A program made the position numbers and the translations under genes. Positions 19,245 through 32,200 of a stretch of DNA of 64,000 bases are shown one piece after another. Source of the stretch: Diabrotica undecimpunctata (taxonomy: Eukaryota > Arthropoda > Insecta > Coleoptera > Chrysomelidae); NCBI RefSeq assembly GCF_040954645.1, contig NC_092804.1, positions 93,194,862-93,258,861 of the forward strand, written 5' to 3'. Position 1 is the first letter of the stretch; every line of letters starts with the position of its first letter. The notes under the pieces were generated by a model. The model was given only the letters and a program-made list of their open reading frames with translations. It was not told where the DNA came from and searched no databases.

Positions 19245-22200
19245 GAAGGGCTTGGAAGGTGAAGGTGTTATGTTACATTTGCCTGAAAATTTAGATATCT
19301 ATGTGGATGAAGGAGTTATGTGTTATTATTTCTCATAGCACTATCTCCCATTCACTTCTAGCCATAACTTAGTATTTATTCAGCTGGTGAAGGGGTTATG
19401 ATAAACTAATATGCAGAATGTTTGGAAGGAGAAGGTGCCATGTGTCTTCAGCATGCACATAACACCTTCATCCACTTAGTCATTGTGCTTTGTTGACGTT
19501 GTAAAATAAAGTGCAAGATGAGAAGAAGTAGACAAATATTAGAATTGGCTCTTAAACAGGCAAAAGAAGACAGTTATGAAGGTAAGCTTAATGAAATAAC
19601 TAACCTTAAATAATATACTACAGTAAATTACCATTACAAATAAATTAAAATATTGTTTTTCTCACATCAAAGATTTTAAAGTTATGTTAAAAGTTAAAGT
19701 AGACAATATTTTATCAAATAACAAAATAAACGCAATGTTATAATTATAATCTTATAGAACAATGATATAGACTACTATATTTGTTTGATTTCAGGTGAAA
19801 ATGAAGATGTCAGTTGCATTTTCGATGATACATCAAGTGATGAATATGTACCGGACTCAGATATCGTTAGTGATAGTGAGGATAATGGTGATGATGATTA
19901 TACAAGATGTGCTCGCATTTCCTCTTCTAGAAGGTTTCTTTCTTGTCGAGATAAAACTAGTTTTCTAGAATCCCCTTCAACAAGTACAAATTCTACAGAA
20001 AAAATATATCCACAGTCTGATGCGGAAAGTGATGTGGTAAACGTACAAATTCCCATTTCAATTACAAACAGCAGGTGTGTTGAAGATAGAGTGGTGAGTA
20101 GTCCTATTAACAGTGACCAGGCTCATTTAGCTGTAGAACCAAAAGTAAAAAAACAAAAATTGTCCAGGAAACGTCAGAAAAACAAACAACAATGGAAAAA
20201 AAATGGGGCTGCTAAAGCAAGAGAATGTGGAGAAAGTTACTTATCTCGTAAAGGTGTAGTGATTCCTGCGAAGCGCATTAATGAGGATAATATTATTTGT
20301 AATGAGAAGTGTCGATTAAAATGTTCAACTAGGATTAACCAGGATACAAGAGTATCAATTTTTAATGACTCTACAAACACGATATTAACGGGAAAAATGT
20401 AATTCTTTTTAAATCAATTTCCATAAGTAAACCTCAGCGAAAACATAAGGGTGCAAACAGACATAAAACTACATCTTTTAAGTACAGTATTACAGTATAT
20501 GGAACTCATGTGCCAATTTGTAAATTAGCCCTAATGTCATTGTACCAAATGGGCAGAAAGAAAGTATTTCTTATCCAAAACCAGATAAAAAAAGGTTTGA
20601 CAGCGCCGGAGTTAGACAAACGGGGCAAGCATAACAACAGGTCTACTAAACTTGATCCAGATGTAAAAAACATATGTTATGGAACATATTGCTTCGCGTC
20701 CTGCTGAGATGTCTCATTATTCTAGAGCCAACAATCCAAACAAAAAATATTTATCACCGTTGTTGTCCGTACCTAAAATGTACAAACTTTATATTGAACA
20801 ATGCAGACTAGACCAAGTTTCAGACGAATTCTTAGTAAAAGAGTCCATGTACAGATTTATTTATGATTACCAGTTCAATTTATCCATTGGACAACCTAAG
20901 AGTGATACATGTAGTACATTTGAGTGTAGAGAATATTCAGAAGAACATATTGATTTTTATAAATCTGCATTTGAGGCTCAAAAAGCTGACAGGGAAAGTG
21001 CCAATGTGTTGAACGATGTTGCATATGTTACTATGGATCTGCAACAGACTATGCCATTGCCTCGTTTGTCCACATCAAAAGCTTTTTATAAAAGACAGAT
21101 GTGGTTTTACAATCTCGGCCTGCATATAATTTCAAAAAATGTAGACAAAGGCCTATTTTTTACCTGAACAGAAGACGTAGCAAATCGTGGTAGTATAGAA
21201 GTTGCAAGTTCACTGTTGAGTGCGGTTGAAAGTGATAGAACACTTTGAGAAAAAAAACATTTGCAAGTGTGGTTCGACTCTTGTGTCGGACAAAATAAGA
21301 ATTTCCAGATTATTTGCCTGTATCAGTGCATGATTTTGAAAGGGTACTTCAAAACTATAGACCATAAATTTCCAGAGACGGGCCACTCTTACCTAGACTC
21401 AGATCGTGACTTTGGTCGCATCGAAAAGAATCTACGGAAACAGCCTAATTTATTCTTACCAGATGAGTATCGACCTATAGTACTGCAAACAACCGAAGGA
21501 AACCAGGTTATAAATATGGAACCCCATTTTAGGAACACTGAGGTATTAGCTACATCTCTAAAACTAGTAAACCGGAAAAAGGATCTTCTTGGAGAGACTG
21601 TTCAATTTAGAGATGGCATCAAATGGATAAGGGTAGATGAATTTGGTAGTTATCTATTTAAATATAGCTACGACCCCAATATGCCGCTCAAGAAAGTGGA
21701 TATTCGACGTTATAGGTCTACCAACAAGACAAAATAAAACTATGTGTGTTATATCCCCAAACTTTGTAGTTCCAATAATAAACAAGAAGATTGGCAGTTT
21801 GCCTGCAGAGAAAAAAGAAAACATCAAGCAGTTATTGCCATATGTAATATGGTATACAACCTTAAACACGGATGGTATTACGAAGCAATTTTGCAGGGCA
21901 ATTAAAAAGGGTATCGTCCTACATGTTTGTATACCATTTTTGCTTTGACTAACAGAATGTTATTTTGATTTATTTTAAATAAAATATAACTCTAATTTGT
22001 GACTTTGGCTTGTCTTCTGATCTACACATAGCACCATGTACTTGTTTTCATATACCCTACATCCTAATAGGTTGGTGGACAAAGGTGCTATGTACATATT
22101 TGAATTTTTTTTAAAGGGTAAAATGTATATTTTTCGAAAAAAATTGCTCGCAAAAACTTTTGTTATCCAAAAGATTCTAGATTCAAAATTTGAGTTTTTT

Positions 22201-22298
22201 TAACAGGTTCTTGTAAAAATGCAACCAAAAAAACTTTAACCTGGATTATCTCATTTTCAGTTATTTGTAACATAGCACCTTAACCTTCCAAGCCCTTC
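19245..22298 (+). mobile_element. TIR DNA transposon with AATT target duplication (Sola-like)
   Basis: The ends are inverted repeats of about 36 bases starting GAAGGGCTTGGAAGGT; the right copy is at about 22264-22298. They are flanked by the 4-base direct repeat AATT (19241-19244 and 22299-22302). The subterminal regions carry further copies of an AAGGTG(C/T)TATGT-like word in both orientations (for example near 19430, 19465, 22030 and 22085), probable transposase binding sites. The interior encodes a spliced but broken transposase. The 4-base duplication and protein pattern suggest the Sola superfamily; the superfamily assignment is tentative. Confidence 0.82.
19518..21948 (+). pseudogene. 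Transposase of the Sola-like element (two exons, broken)
   Basis: Exon 1 (19518-19581) encodes MRRSRQILELALKQAKEDSY. A GT-AG intron (19582-19794) splits a Gly codon, and exon 2 continues ENEDVSCIFDDTSSDEYVP, an acidic N-terminus. Later blocks include KKQKLSRKRQKNKQQWKKN, KRGKHNNRSTKLD, MSHYSRANNPNKKYLSP, VWFDSCVGQNKNFQI and ETGHSYLDSDRDFGRIEK. These are typical of a large insect transposase family found as uncharacterised genes. The DSCVGQN and DSDRDFG motifs hold likely catalytic acids. Breaks are a frameshift near 20400, a frame change near 20690, a stop near 21165, a stop at 21246 and a frame change near 21735. Confidence 0.75.
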
Positions 22299-22837
22299 AA
22301 TTATTGAGGCACTAAGTCTTCTCTTACACGGTGTCAAACCAAAGTTGTGGTTCTTTAATAGAACACCCTGTATATAATTTAAAAAATGAGTTCTCTATTT
22401 TTTCCTGATTACAATAAATAAGTTATCAGGGATAAAATGTGGTCATAAGTTTTAAAACTTATGAGCAGTTGGGTTAATAAAACGTTTGTATACTAAAATA
22501 CTTGTACATAAAAAATGTGTTTAATTTTATGTGATAATTACATTTATTAACAATTTTTATAGGTATTATTATTTTATAATAAGTTTTGTTCAGTCGAGTT
22601 GATTAGTGTTATCACTCCCTAGATATATCACAGAAGTTAACAACACCGATATTTTTGATTTAAACTTTATTGAAAATGAAACTTTTTGGTAAATAAAATT
22701 AAATAAAAATAAAAACTTTTATTTAATTTAAAATTAGATATCTACGCTACTGTTCAGTAGAGTACTGGTCACTCTAACATTGTTGCCAATTTGCTAATAT
22801 TTTACTCGCTCTTGTTCCTATAAATTTTCCAACGAAA
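22299..22837. other. AT-rich spacer, no gene seen
   Basis: Contains an 'acaccctgtatataa' word (about 22367-22382) of the kind common in short insect repeats, but no end structure could be defined. Confidence 0.35.
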
Positions 22838-24400
22838 TTACGTGCCGACTATACCAGTATCGTGTTCTGTATAAATACAAGAACCATCAAACGGCACTGA
22901 GGTCTCAATCTGCCTACTCCTCAGTGTCGAGTGACGACCGGTCTTATCCTCTGTGGCCGCTTTTACACTATCAGTATGCGCGGGAACGGTATGCGCTGAC
23001 GTGGTCTGAGCTGACGTGGCCTGAGCGGTGTGGGTTGGGTGGGGGATCACTGAAGTAGCGGTCGCCATATTTCCGGTAGTCGTTTAGCGTCATCGCGCGT
23101 ATTTAAGCTGTTGGGCCTTTTTTCAATTTCGATTGCTTCACGAATAATTCTCGATTTTAAGGAGCGGATGGGAGCGATGGTTTTTGCTTTTTCGAAATCT
23201 ATTTTGTGGCTTGTCAGAATATGATGTTGGGCTAGTAGTATCGGAATGTTTGACTGATAGAGAATGTTCGTAAATACGATTATGGATTCGTAGGTTTGTT
23301 ATCCTATGTATGAACGTGGGCAACTGGAACAAGGTATTTCGTAGACACCAAGGGGATTCCCCACACACATTGGGGATTTGATCTTTTACGGATCTGACGA
23401 GATTGGACAACTTGGAGTGAGTGGTGAAGATGGTTTTGATGTTTAGAGGGCTAAGAGATCTTGTCAGTGACACCTATAATAAAAGGTAGAAAGATTTTGG
23501 GTTGGTCTGGCGGCAAGGTTTCTTTTTTAGATGGAATGGAGTTTAGATGTTTTTGAATGATTCTATTGATTTGGGTTTTGTGGTAGCCGTTTTGTAAGAA
23601 TGTTTGCCTTATTGAATTGATTTCGGATGACCCGTGATTGTTGTCGCTAAGTCTTATAGAACGCGAAATAAGAGTGTTGATAACTGAATTGAGTTGCTTG
23701 GGGTGATGATGTGACTGGGCATTGAGATAACGGTTTGTATGAGTGGGTTTCCGGTACACGGAATAGAAAAAACTGGGAGGTGGGTTTTTCTGAATAAGAA
23801 CATTAAGGAATGACAAAGACGCTTCAGACTCAACTTCCATCCTGAATTGAATGCTGGGATGTATTCCATTCAGGTGGGTGAGAAAGAGATCAAATGTGTC
23901 TTTTTACCATGGGGCCAATTGACAAAGGTGTCATCAACGTACCGCAACCAGCAGATGGGTTTAAGATTTGATGAGGACAGGGCTACTGTTTCGAAATGTT
24001 CCATGTAGATATCAGCTAGGGAGAGAGGGGGAATCCCATTGTGGCACCTTTTATTTGACGATAGAAATGATTTTGTAATGAAAAATATGTATTAGACATG
24101 CAGTGTTTTATAAGAGATAATGTGTCTTGGGAGATTTGATGTTTAGAGTCCAAGATGGAAATGGTTTCATGGATGGGAATGTTGTTGAATAAAGAAACAA
24201 TGTCAAAACTAACTAGTATATCTGAGGGTGAAATAGAAATGTTTTTCAGAAGATCAATGAAATGAAAAGAGTTTTTGACAAAGGACGAGGCGTTGTCGGG
24301 TAATGGTTGTAAGGATAAAGCGAGATGTTTTGGCAATTTCTGAGTGGGGTAGTTGTATGCACTGACGATGGGTCTTAGGGCATCTTGAAAATGGCTCCAA
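22838..24400 (-). pseudogene. Penelope-like element: reverse transcriptase plus GIY-YIG endonuclease
   Basis: In minus-strand order: SFVKNSFHFIDLLKNISISP, a palm strand VSFDIVSLFNNIPIHE (about 24190-24215), QIKGATMGFPLSP (24016-24055), then in another frame ICWLRYVDDTFVNW (about 23905-23955), the RT catalytic block. Further downstream come a NPPPSFFYSVYRKPTHTNRYL block (23750-23790), THSKLSNLVRSVKDQIPN and a GIY-YIG domain GVYEIPCSSCPRSYIG (about 23295-23345). This RT plus GIY-YIG order is diagnostic of Penelope-like elements. Several frameshifts and stops make it inactive. The reading at 22838-23068 is a read-through in a different frame from the family's C-terminus. Confidence 0.87.
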
Positions 24401-24485
24401 AATGGTCGAGCATTAAATTCTCAACGCGGTTCTTCCCGAGAACTTAGTGACTTTCATTTATCTGACCGCGGAAATTAATCTGAGC

Positions 24486-24623
<138 letters not shown>

Positions 24624-25270
24624 CCTCAATTTAAGCGAGAGAAATAAAAATAAATTTATTCTAACTAGGAAGACCAATTTCGCATACTACAATTTGATAC
24701 GCATCTTCGGGACTCCGGTAAGGTAAGTAAATGCTACAAATACAAAACTGACAGAATTAGGGTCCTGCCAGGCGAAAAATTATTATAAATTATGCCAATA
24801 TTATGAGTATAGTTTTTAGGGGCATAAAATTAAAATGACATAAATGTTACTCACATACTGATACAAGGAATGTTATTATATTTCAGTGGAGACATACTCA
24901 AAGCTCCGTTATGGTTGACTGGTATTTGATAGTCATCGGCTTTACTGCACTTTGACAAATATAGGAGTTTCTTGAAGAGAAATGTTAGAGTAACAACCAG
25001 AAGAAGAAAAAGAAAAGTATACTATTGATGTAGTTGTTTGTCGAAAAATTTTCTTTAGTGATGTATTATTTAAAGTTATTTTTATTTAAAATGAAATAAA
25101 ATTAAAAACCATAGCACCGTGCGTAGACGATAAGCAAAATTTAGCTTGCCCTCCTTGGTCACTCCTGGAGAGCCACAACCCGTTTTTTTTTTTTTCATTG
25201 ACTGAGGAATCGTTTTTTAGTAGTGGAATCCTCATCCTAATAATAATATCAACAATTAAGTCATATTTAC

Positions 25271-25559
25271 CTGTTCCAGAACAACTAGGATCTACTAAAA
25301 TGTATTCAACGTCAGGAAAATCAGCTTTTGTACAATCCAGCACATCCTTATTAAAAGTTTTTATACAATTCGCTCCAGATGCAGACACAATATTATTGAG
25401 AACTTCAAAACGTCTTGGATTTCTTTCAGTAGCATACACAGTACCTTGATCATTTAGGACCGCAGCTAGGTGTGTAGTTTTCATACCAGGAGCGGCACAC
25501 ATATCTAAGACTGTGCTACCAGGAGGTGGATTCAAAATGTGAACAGGTAAACAGCTTGC
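25271..25559 (-). CDS. NSUN5: NSUN5 catalytic exon (SAM-binding and catalytic cysteine region)
   Basis: The exon begins after an acceptor (tttttag, 25561-25560) and encodes ASCLPVHILNPPPGSTVLDM. It continues with CAAPGMKTTHLA, the family's SAM-binding motif, then ATERNPRRFEVLNN and VEYILVDPSCSGTG, where PSC carries a conserved cysteine. The last base of the exon (25271) starts a Gly codon that is completed at 2034. The order and spacing match NSUN5 more closely than other NSUN proteins: the ASCLP lead-in, and a terminal exon ending at GFFVA. Upstream exons encoding the N-terminal RNA-binding half were not found in the window, so the 5' part should lie at higher coordinates beyond another large intron. 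No stop interrupts the exon. Confidence 0.93.
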
Positions 25560-26284
25560 CTAAAAAATATATTTAGTATCTCTTATGTTTTTGTATACAT
25601 ATAAAAAGAGGGACTTTTAGTTTTATGATTAGTCGGTATTTTAGAATGAAATAAAGCAATTGTAGCAATAAATAAAAATGTAATTTCGTTACAATTGATG
25701 TCAGTATGGGGTTTATCGTTTAAATAAATTTTAAAATAAAAATAAATTATAGTAAAAACTTTGTTTTTAACTGTACGCCCGTGAATGACTTACCATTTTT
25801 GCACTTTTTTATTGTATTTTTTTCATCTTTCAAGATAATTCTTATAGGGATTTATTTATTTATAAGATACGGTCTTATGGTCTTATTACGGCTTTAAGAT
25901 TATACGACCTAAATGTATCTTGTACCGCACTGCTAATTGAGAATTATGTTTGTAATGCGATAAGAGGTCCGGATATACGAGACACCAGTGACTCATGCCG
26001 CACTGATAAAAATCCGACAGGAATCTGCATTTCTATAAAAAATATAGATTAATTTGTTGTGTGTCTTAATTAAGTTTAGGTCGAACAAGAGTTGCAGTAA
26101 AAGATTTTTCTAAATATAGAATGTAAACTATATTTCCAATGCTTTGTGAAAGAGAACCAGTTTATAATATTCCGGACGACGTAAAAACGCCTTATTTTAG
26201 AATATTGGTCAATGAATTGAAATCATTGTTCAAGAAACGAATTATTCATGTGCAGATGTTTTACTATAAAAACATGTAAAACCA
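25560..26284. other. NSUN5 upstream intron, AT-rich, no gene seen
   Basis: No convincing coding segment. The stretch from about 26140 may contain decayed N-terminal piggyBac codons (PVYNIPDD..) belonging to the relic that is clear from 26285. Confidence 0.4.
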
Positions 26285-28990
26285 AAATCTCGATTAAAAA
26301 AATTGCAACCAGTTACTCACGATGAAACTTAACCCCATTATTGATTTTACAAGTGATAAAATGGGTCGACAAAAGACCAGTTTTATTCCTTACAACATTT
26401 AAACATAATAGTTGTATCTTGGTTTAATCAAATGAAAAGAAAAATTATACACAAGTACTAAAACCACAAACTATTCTCGATTATACCTTGGTGAAAAAGA
26501 GTGTTGATTTTAGTGATCAAGTGGCTTCTTACCAAAGCCGAATACGCAAAATTCTGAAGTGGTACCGGAAGGTGGCAGTGGAATTAATATTTAATACCGC
26601 AGTAGTCAATGCTTAGTTGCTAAATAATAGAAAACGTAAAAAAAGCGACAACCTATCCTTGAGTTCAGACTGGAGTTCGCGAAGGCATTTGCAAATAAAG
26701 AAATGTTGTAACCCTCACGACCTTCTTCTTCTTCCTTTGCCCTATCCGTTTCGGACGTTGGCTATTAACAAGGCTATTTTGACTTTGTTTACGGCACCTC
26801 TGAACAGTTCGGTCGATGTTAGTCCGAACCATTGTCGCAGGTTATGCATCCATGAGTGTCGTCTTCTTCCCGGTCCCCTCCTACTGTCGATTCTTCCTTG
26901 GACTATTAACTGTAGCAGCCGTAACTTAGTATGCCTCATGACATGTCCGAAGTACTCAAGCTTCCGTTTCTTAACGGTGAAGATTATTTCTTTGCTTTTG
27001 CCTATTCTCTGCATTACTTCCACGTTAGTGATGTGGTCTGTCCAGGATATCCGAAGAATACGGCGATATATCCACAGCTCAAAGGATTCTAGTTTCTTCA
27101 GGGTGGCTTCCGTTGTGGTCCATGCCTCTGCTCCATAGAACAAGACCGGGAAGACATAACACTTGACCAGTCTTAATTTTAGTTCCATTGAGATTTTGCT
27201 TGTGAACCACTTTTTCATATTGTTGAACGCGTTTCGCGCTTTTTCAATTCCTGATCTTATTTCTGTTGACTGGTCCCATTTTGTGTTGACTGTGGTTCCA
27301 AGGTATGTGTATGTCTCCACTTGTTCTATTTTTCGGTTGTTTAATGTCAATTGCATCGGAGGTTGTTGTGTTCTGCTGATGAGCATGCATTTAGTTTTGG
27401 TTGTATTGAGTTCTAAACCATATTCTTGACTTGCTGTGTGTATGCTTTGCATGAGTCTTTGAAGCTCGTTGCAGTCATTTGCGATAATAACTGTGTCGTC
27501 AGCATATCTAATATTATTAATTACCTCTCCGTTTACTTTGATACCCTCTGAAACTTCTCCCAGTGCTTCTATGAAGATTTGTTCAGAGTATATATTGAAC
27601 AGGAGCGGCGAAAGGACGCATCCCTGTCGTACACCCTTTTTAATATCTATCTTCCCACTGTGTAAGTTGCCCATCTTTATCTCAGCACTTTGGTTCCAAT
27701 AGAGACTGGTTATTATGCGCAGATCCTTGCCATCAATATGCATCTTCCTGAGCATTTCCATGAGTTTATCATGTTTGACCTTGTCAAACGCCTTGGAGAA
27801 GTCGATGAAGCACAAGTGGACGTCCTTGTGCATGTCTCTGCATCTTTGAATTAAAACTTGCAGACTGAAGATCGCCTCTCTTGTGCCCAATGCGCTTCAG
27901 AATCCGAACTGTGACTCCGATATATTTGCTTCGCATTTGTTATATATTCTATTGTGTATGATTTTGGTGAAAACTTTGGTAATGTGATTTATCAAGCTTA
28001 TTAAGCGGTGTTGATCACAGTGTTTTGCACTTGGTGTTTTAGGTATGGCTACAAAGGTCGATCGAAGCCATTCCTCCGGAATCTCCGATTTGTCGTAAAA
28101 GGTGTTAAGAAGGCCTGTCAGAAAATCGAGGAAGTGGTCATCCGTTTCGCATAGGAGTTTTATGATCTCGCTCTGTATGTTGTCGGGACCTGGTGTTTTG
28201 TCGTTTTTTAGCGATGAAATGGCTTTTTCCACTTCAGACCTTAGTATTTCGGGTCCAGGCATGTCGTCATCTTGGTCCACTGTCGCTCTGCATTTATCGT
28301 TAAAAAGTCGTTCTACGTAATCTTTCCATGTGTCAATGAGCTTCAAGTCGTCTGATATAAGGTTACCGTCTGCGTCTATTAGTGTCGGGTGGGGATTATT
28401 GGTTTTCTTTTTAGTTGTTAATTCTTTGATCTTTTTGTGCATGTTGTGGTAGTCATATCTTCTGTCGCACTCTTCGATTTTATCGCATTTCTCCTTCAGC
28501 CAGCGTTCCTTCGCTTCCTTTATTTTTGTTTTTATATTGTGACTTGTTTCTTGATACTTCACTTGATTTTTGCATTTGTGTTGTCTTCTTTCTTCCATCA
28601 TATCAAGGATTTCATCCGTCATCCATTCTTTCTTCTTTACGCGCTCCTGTAACAGAAGTGTCTTGTTTGTCATTTCAACAGCTCTTTTTATTTCTTCCCA
28701 TTTAGCAACTGCGTCTTGTGCGGGTTCACTCAAGTTTCCAATGTTTCTTCTTAAGGATTCCTGTACTTGTTGTTTAATGTTGGGATCACGACCAGTTACA
28801 CCCAAAAATACTAAATCCAGCAAAGCGATGTAGATAATACAAAGAGAAGAAAGTGTACAAAATTTTAAGAAAAAGCATAAGTAGAAAGGCCGATAGAAAA
28901 GTTAAAACATACTCTGAAGAATGTGATGACAAAACTGCAATATGTCTAGTGTGCTTAATGAAGCCCATTAAAAAACAATTTTACTTATAC
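26285..28990 (+). pseudogene. piggyBac transposase relic A, split by an RTE LINE
   Basis: The left part (26285-26722) reads with frameshifts to ILDYTLVKKSVDFSDQVASY, then YRKVAVELIFNTAVVNA, which is the piggyBac block ending in the conserved WYRKxxxELxxxxxVVNA segment. Reading stops at TCACGACC (26722) and resumes after the LINE at 28794 with NPAKRC, RRKCTKF and a cysteine tail, EECDDKTAICLVCLM (about 28915-28960), the C-terminal domain. The order and strand show one element interrupted by the minus-strand LINE at 26723-28785. Multiple stops; inactive. Confidence 0.8.
26723..28785 (-). mobile_element. 5'-truncated RTE-like LINE, RT frame broken by one stop
   Basis: Two minus-strand open stretches (to 27897 and 27890-26742) lie in the same frame and are separated by a single TGA at 27897-27899. 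RT blocks are KNDKTPGPDNIQSEIIK, FVAIPKTPSAKHCDQHRLIS, a CFIDFSKAFDKVKHD palm strand, KKGVRQGCVLSPLLFN and IRYADDTVIIA. The tail is CYVFPVLFYGAEAWT, LEYFGHVMR and RRGPGRRRHSWMHNLRQWF. The N-terminal endonuclease is absent. The 3' end shows a GAA-rich tail (26723-26736). The flanking octamer TCACGACC at 26715-26722 and 28786-28793 is a plausible target duplication. Confidence 0.88.
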
Positions 28991-29267
28991 AGGAACTATT
29001 ATTGAGTAAAAACGTATTGTGCCTCAAGTGGCCTTATAGTATTGGAAGTCGTAAGTTGATAGTTTCTAGTAGAACGTTTTTATTGTTAATTACCTCCTTA
29101 AAAGTGAGTTATAGTATGTATAAAAAAATGGATGTAAATAATATGCCTTCGGCATCTAAAAAAAGCTATATGTGAACATAAATATAGATTGATCACTGCT
29201 GAATTACAAACATTGTTAGAAGCATCTGATAAGGACGATGTAGATTAAATGAATCGTGGAAGTGACT

Positions 29268-32200
29268 ATATATATATACAAGGATTTCCACAGTTTTCAC
29301 TGTATTCCTTCACTCAACCGTTTTCTCCAATTTTTCCTGTTTAGCCAGTCCCCTTCCTGTAGGTTTCTTCTACTCATTGCTTCGCCCACCTCATCTCTGA
29401 AAGATCTTCGGGGTCTGCCTCTCTTTCTTCTTCCTATCGGGCTCCACTCTGTTATTCTATTTATCCACCGATTTTGGTCTGCTCTTCTGACATGTCCGTA
29501 CCATGTTAATCTCTTCTGTTCGATGTAGTCTATTATGTCGGAGTTCATTCCCATTCTCCTCTTAATCTCCATGTTATTTATTCTGTCTCTTCTTGTTACT
29601 CTGCAGCTTCTCCTTAGGAATTCCATCTCTGTTGCTCTTATTTTGTTTTTGGTTTTCTTATTTATTGTCCAATTTTCACACCCATAAGTGAGGATACTTC
29701 TTGTCATGGTATTATATATTTTTTTCTTTGTTTTCATGCTGATGTTCTTATCCCATAGTACCGGGTTCAATTTTCGTATGCAGTCTCTTGTTTGTCCTAG
29801 TCTATTTTTTATCTCTTCCTCCGTTGTTCCTTTGTTTGATATTATGAAACCTAAATACTTATACTTGTCTGTTCCTTTGATTTGTTTACCTTCGTCTATT
29901 TCCAGCTGTTTTATTTCTGTATTCTCCGTTGTTAGGTATTCAGTTTTCTTTAGGTTTATTTCCATCCCATTCTTTGTATATTCCTGCTCCAGTTTTCTCA
30001 TCATAAAACTGAGGTCATCCTCGTCTTGTGCGATCACTATTTGGTCGTCGGCAAAACTTAGCGTATATAGATATTCGTTCCTTACTGGTATACCCATTCC
30101 TTCGCACTTTCTTTTCCATGGTTTCAGGGTTTTTTCCAGGAATATTTTAAACAGGGTGGGGGATGTGAAGCAACCCTGTAGTAGTCCCTTTGTCGTCTTA
30201 AATGGCCTGCATATTCTATTGCCCGTTTTGATAGCTACTTCGTTATTCTTGTAGAGTGCTTTTACCGCGTTTATTAATCTTCGTGGAACTTCGATGTCTT
30301 CCATTGCTTCCCATAGCTTGGTTCTAGGTATTGAGTCATATGCCTTCTTAAGATCAACAAAAGCCAGATGGACGGATCTATTTTTGGCCATTCTTTTTTC
30401 TATTAGTTGTTCGACCGTGTAAATGTGATCTAAGCATGCTTTCCCCGCTGTGAAACCTGCCTGGTCTTCTCCGATTTTATCTTGTATATATATTTCTAAT
30501 TTTTCCTTTATGGTCTTTCCATACAGTCTGCCTATAGACGATATAATGCTGATTCTCCGATAGTTTTCGCAGTTTTTTCTATTTCCTTTCTTGTATATTG
30601 ATGTCATATATGCTTGGGTCCATTCTGCCGGTAAGTCTTCTCCATTCAGTGCTCTCTCAAACATTTTATGTATCATACGGAATAACTTTTCCGATCCGTT
30701 TTTTATCAATTCATTTGGTATTCCGCCGGGACCTTCTGCTTTTTTGTTCTTTAAAGTTTTGATCGTTCTTTTTACCTCAGCTTGGCTTAATTCGATTTCG
30801 TCATGTGTGTAGATTTCTATTCCGTCTATTTCTGATTGTTTGAATTCGGGGCGGTCTTCGGTTAGCAATTTTTTATAGTATTCTTGCCATTCGTTTTCTT
30901 TGATTTGACCGATCTTGATTTTCTCTGTCTTATTTCTTTGGAGCGACTTTAAGATGCGCCATGACTCTGAATTTCTCGTTCCTCCTATGTGCTGTTCTAT
31001 CTCTGTGCATGTTTTTTCCCATCTTTCATTTTTTTCATTTGCTACTTTTCTTTTCACTTCTTTATTTTTTTTTCTGTATAGTTCCAAGTCCTCATAGTTT
31101 TTTGTGTTCAGGTATTTTATATGAAGTTCTTTTTTCTCTTTTATGCATGTTAGTGTATCTTCGGTTAATTTCGTAGTTTGTTGGGTGTATTTTTGGTCCA
31201 CTTCTCCAAGAGCTTCTAGGGCTGCTGTCTTCATGCAGGTTTTTATGTGTTCGTATGTTTGTTCTAATGATTCATACCGAAACTCTTCTAGCTTTTGGTC
31301 CAATCTTCGCTTATATAGGTCTTTTATTGAGTCTTCTTCTAATAAATTGATTTTGAATTTCTTTTCTTGTGTTGAGCACGTATTGACAGGTGTAGCCGGA
31401 GCCGTATCTTGGTCAGACTCTCCCTGGGTCGGTTTCTGTTGGGTCCATATGAAGGGGAATTCCATCCAAGCGATTACTAGTTTGTGATCTGTGCCGCATT
31501 CTGCGCCTCGCTTTACTCTTACGTCTTTTATTTTTATCGAGCTTTCGTGGTTTACTATAACATAATCAATAATAGACCTCAATTTTCTTGTTTCTTGTGT
31601 CCAAGTGTATTTGTGTATGTCTTTATGTTTGTAGAAGCCGTTTGTGATCTTTAAGTTGTTTATTTCGCATAGCTCAATCAATCTCTCCCCGTTATCGTTC
31701 ATTATATCTTCTCCAAATCTACCAACTGTTCTGTCGTTTTCTTTTCTTCCTGTTCTTCCATTTAGGTCACCGGCGATAATTATTTCTTGGTTCTTCTTTC
31801 TCTTTTCGATTTCTTCTTGCAGTTGTTCTATGAATTGTTCTTTTTCTGCAATTGAGCTGTCTTCTGTTGGATCGTATACTGCTAGTAAGATAATTTGTCT
31901 TCCGTATACTTTTAAGTTAAGCTTGGCAATTCTTTCGTTTATTGGTTCCCAGTTTTCGATTGCGTGTTCCCATTTCTTTTTCGGTATAATTGCAATTCCT
32001 GCTTTTGCCCTTTCTTTCTTATCTATTCCGCTCCAACAGTGAATGACTTCTCCCATTTTTTCGGTACCGTTTCCTTTCTTTTTCGTCTCAGTCATTATCA
32101 TTATATCTAGTTTCATTCTTTTGAATTCCGCTATTACCTCTTTGTCCTTTGTTCGCCATCCTTGTACGTTCCATGTGCCGAGTGCGAGTTTTCTCTGGCT

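Noticed and set aside
27890..27899. In-frame TGA between two RT halves as possible readthrough or selenocysteine
   Set aside because: No supporting structure was seen; a nonsense mutation in a 5'-truncated LINE is sufficient.
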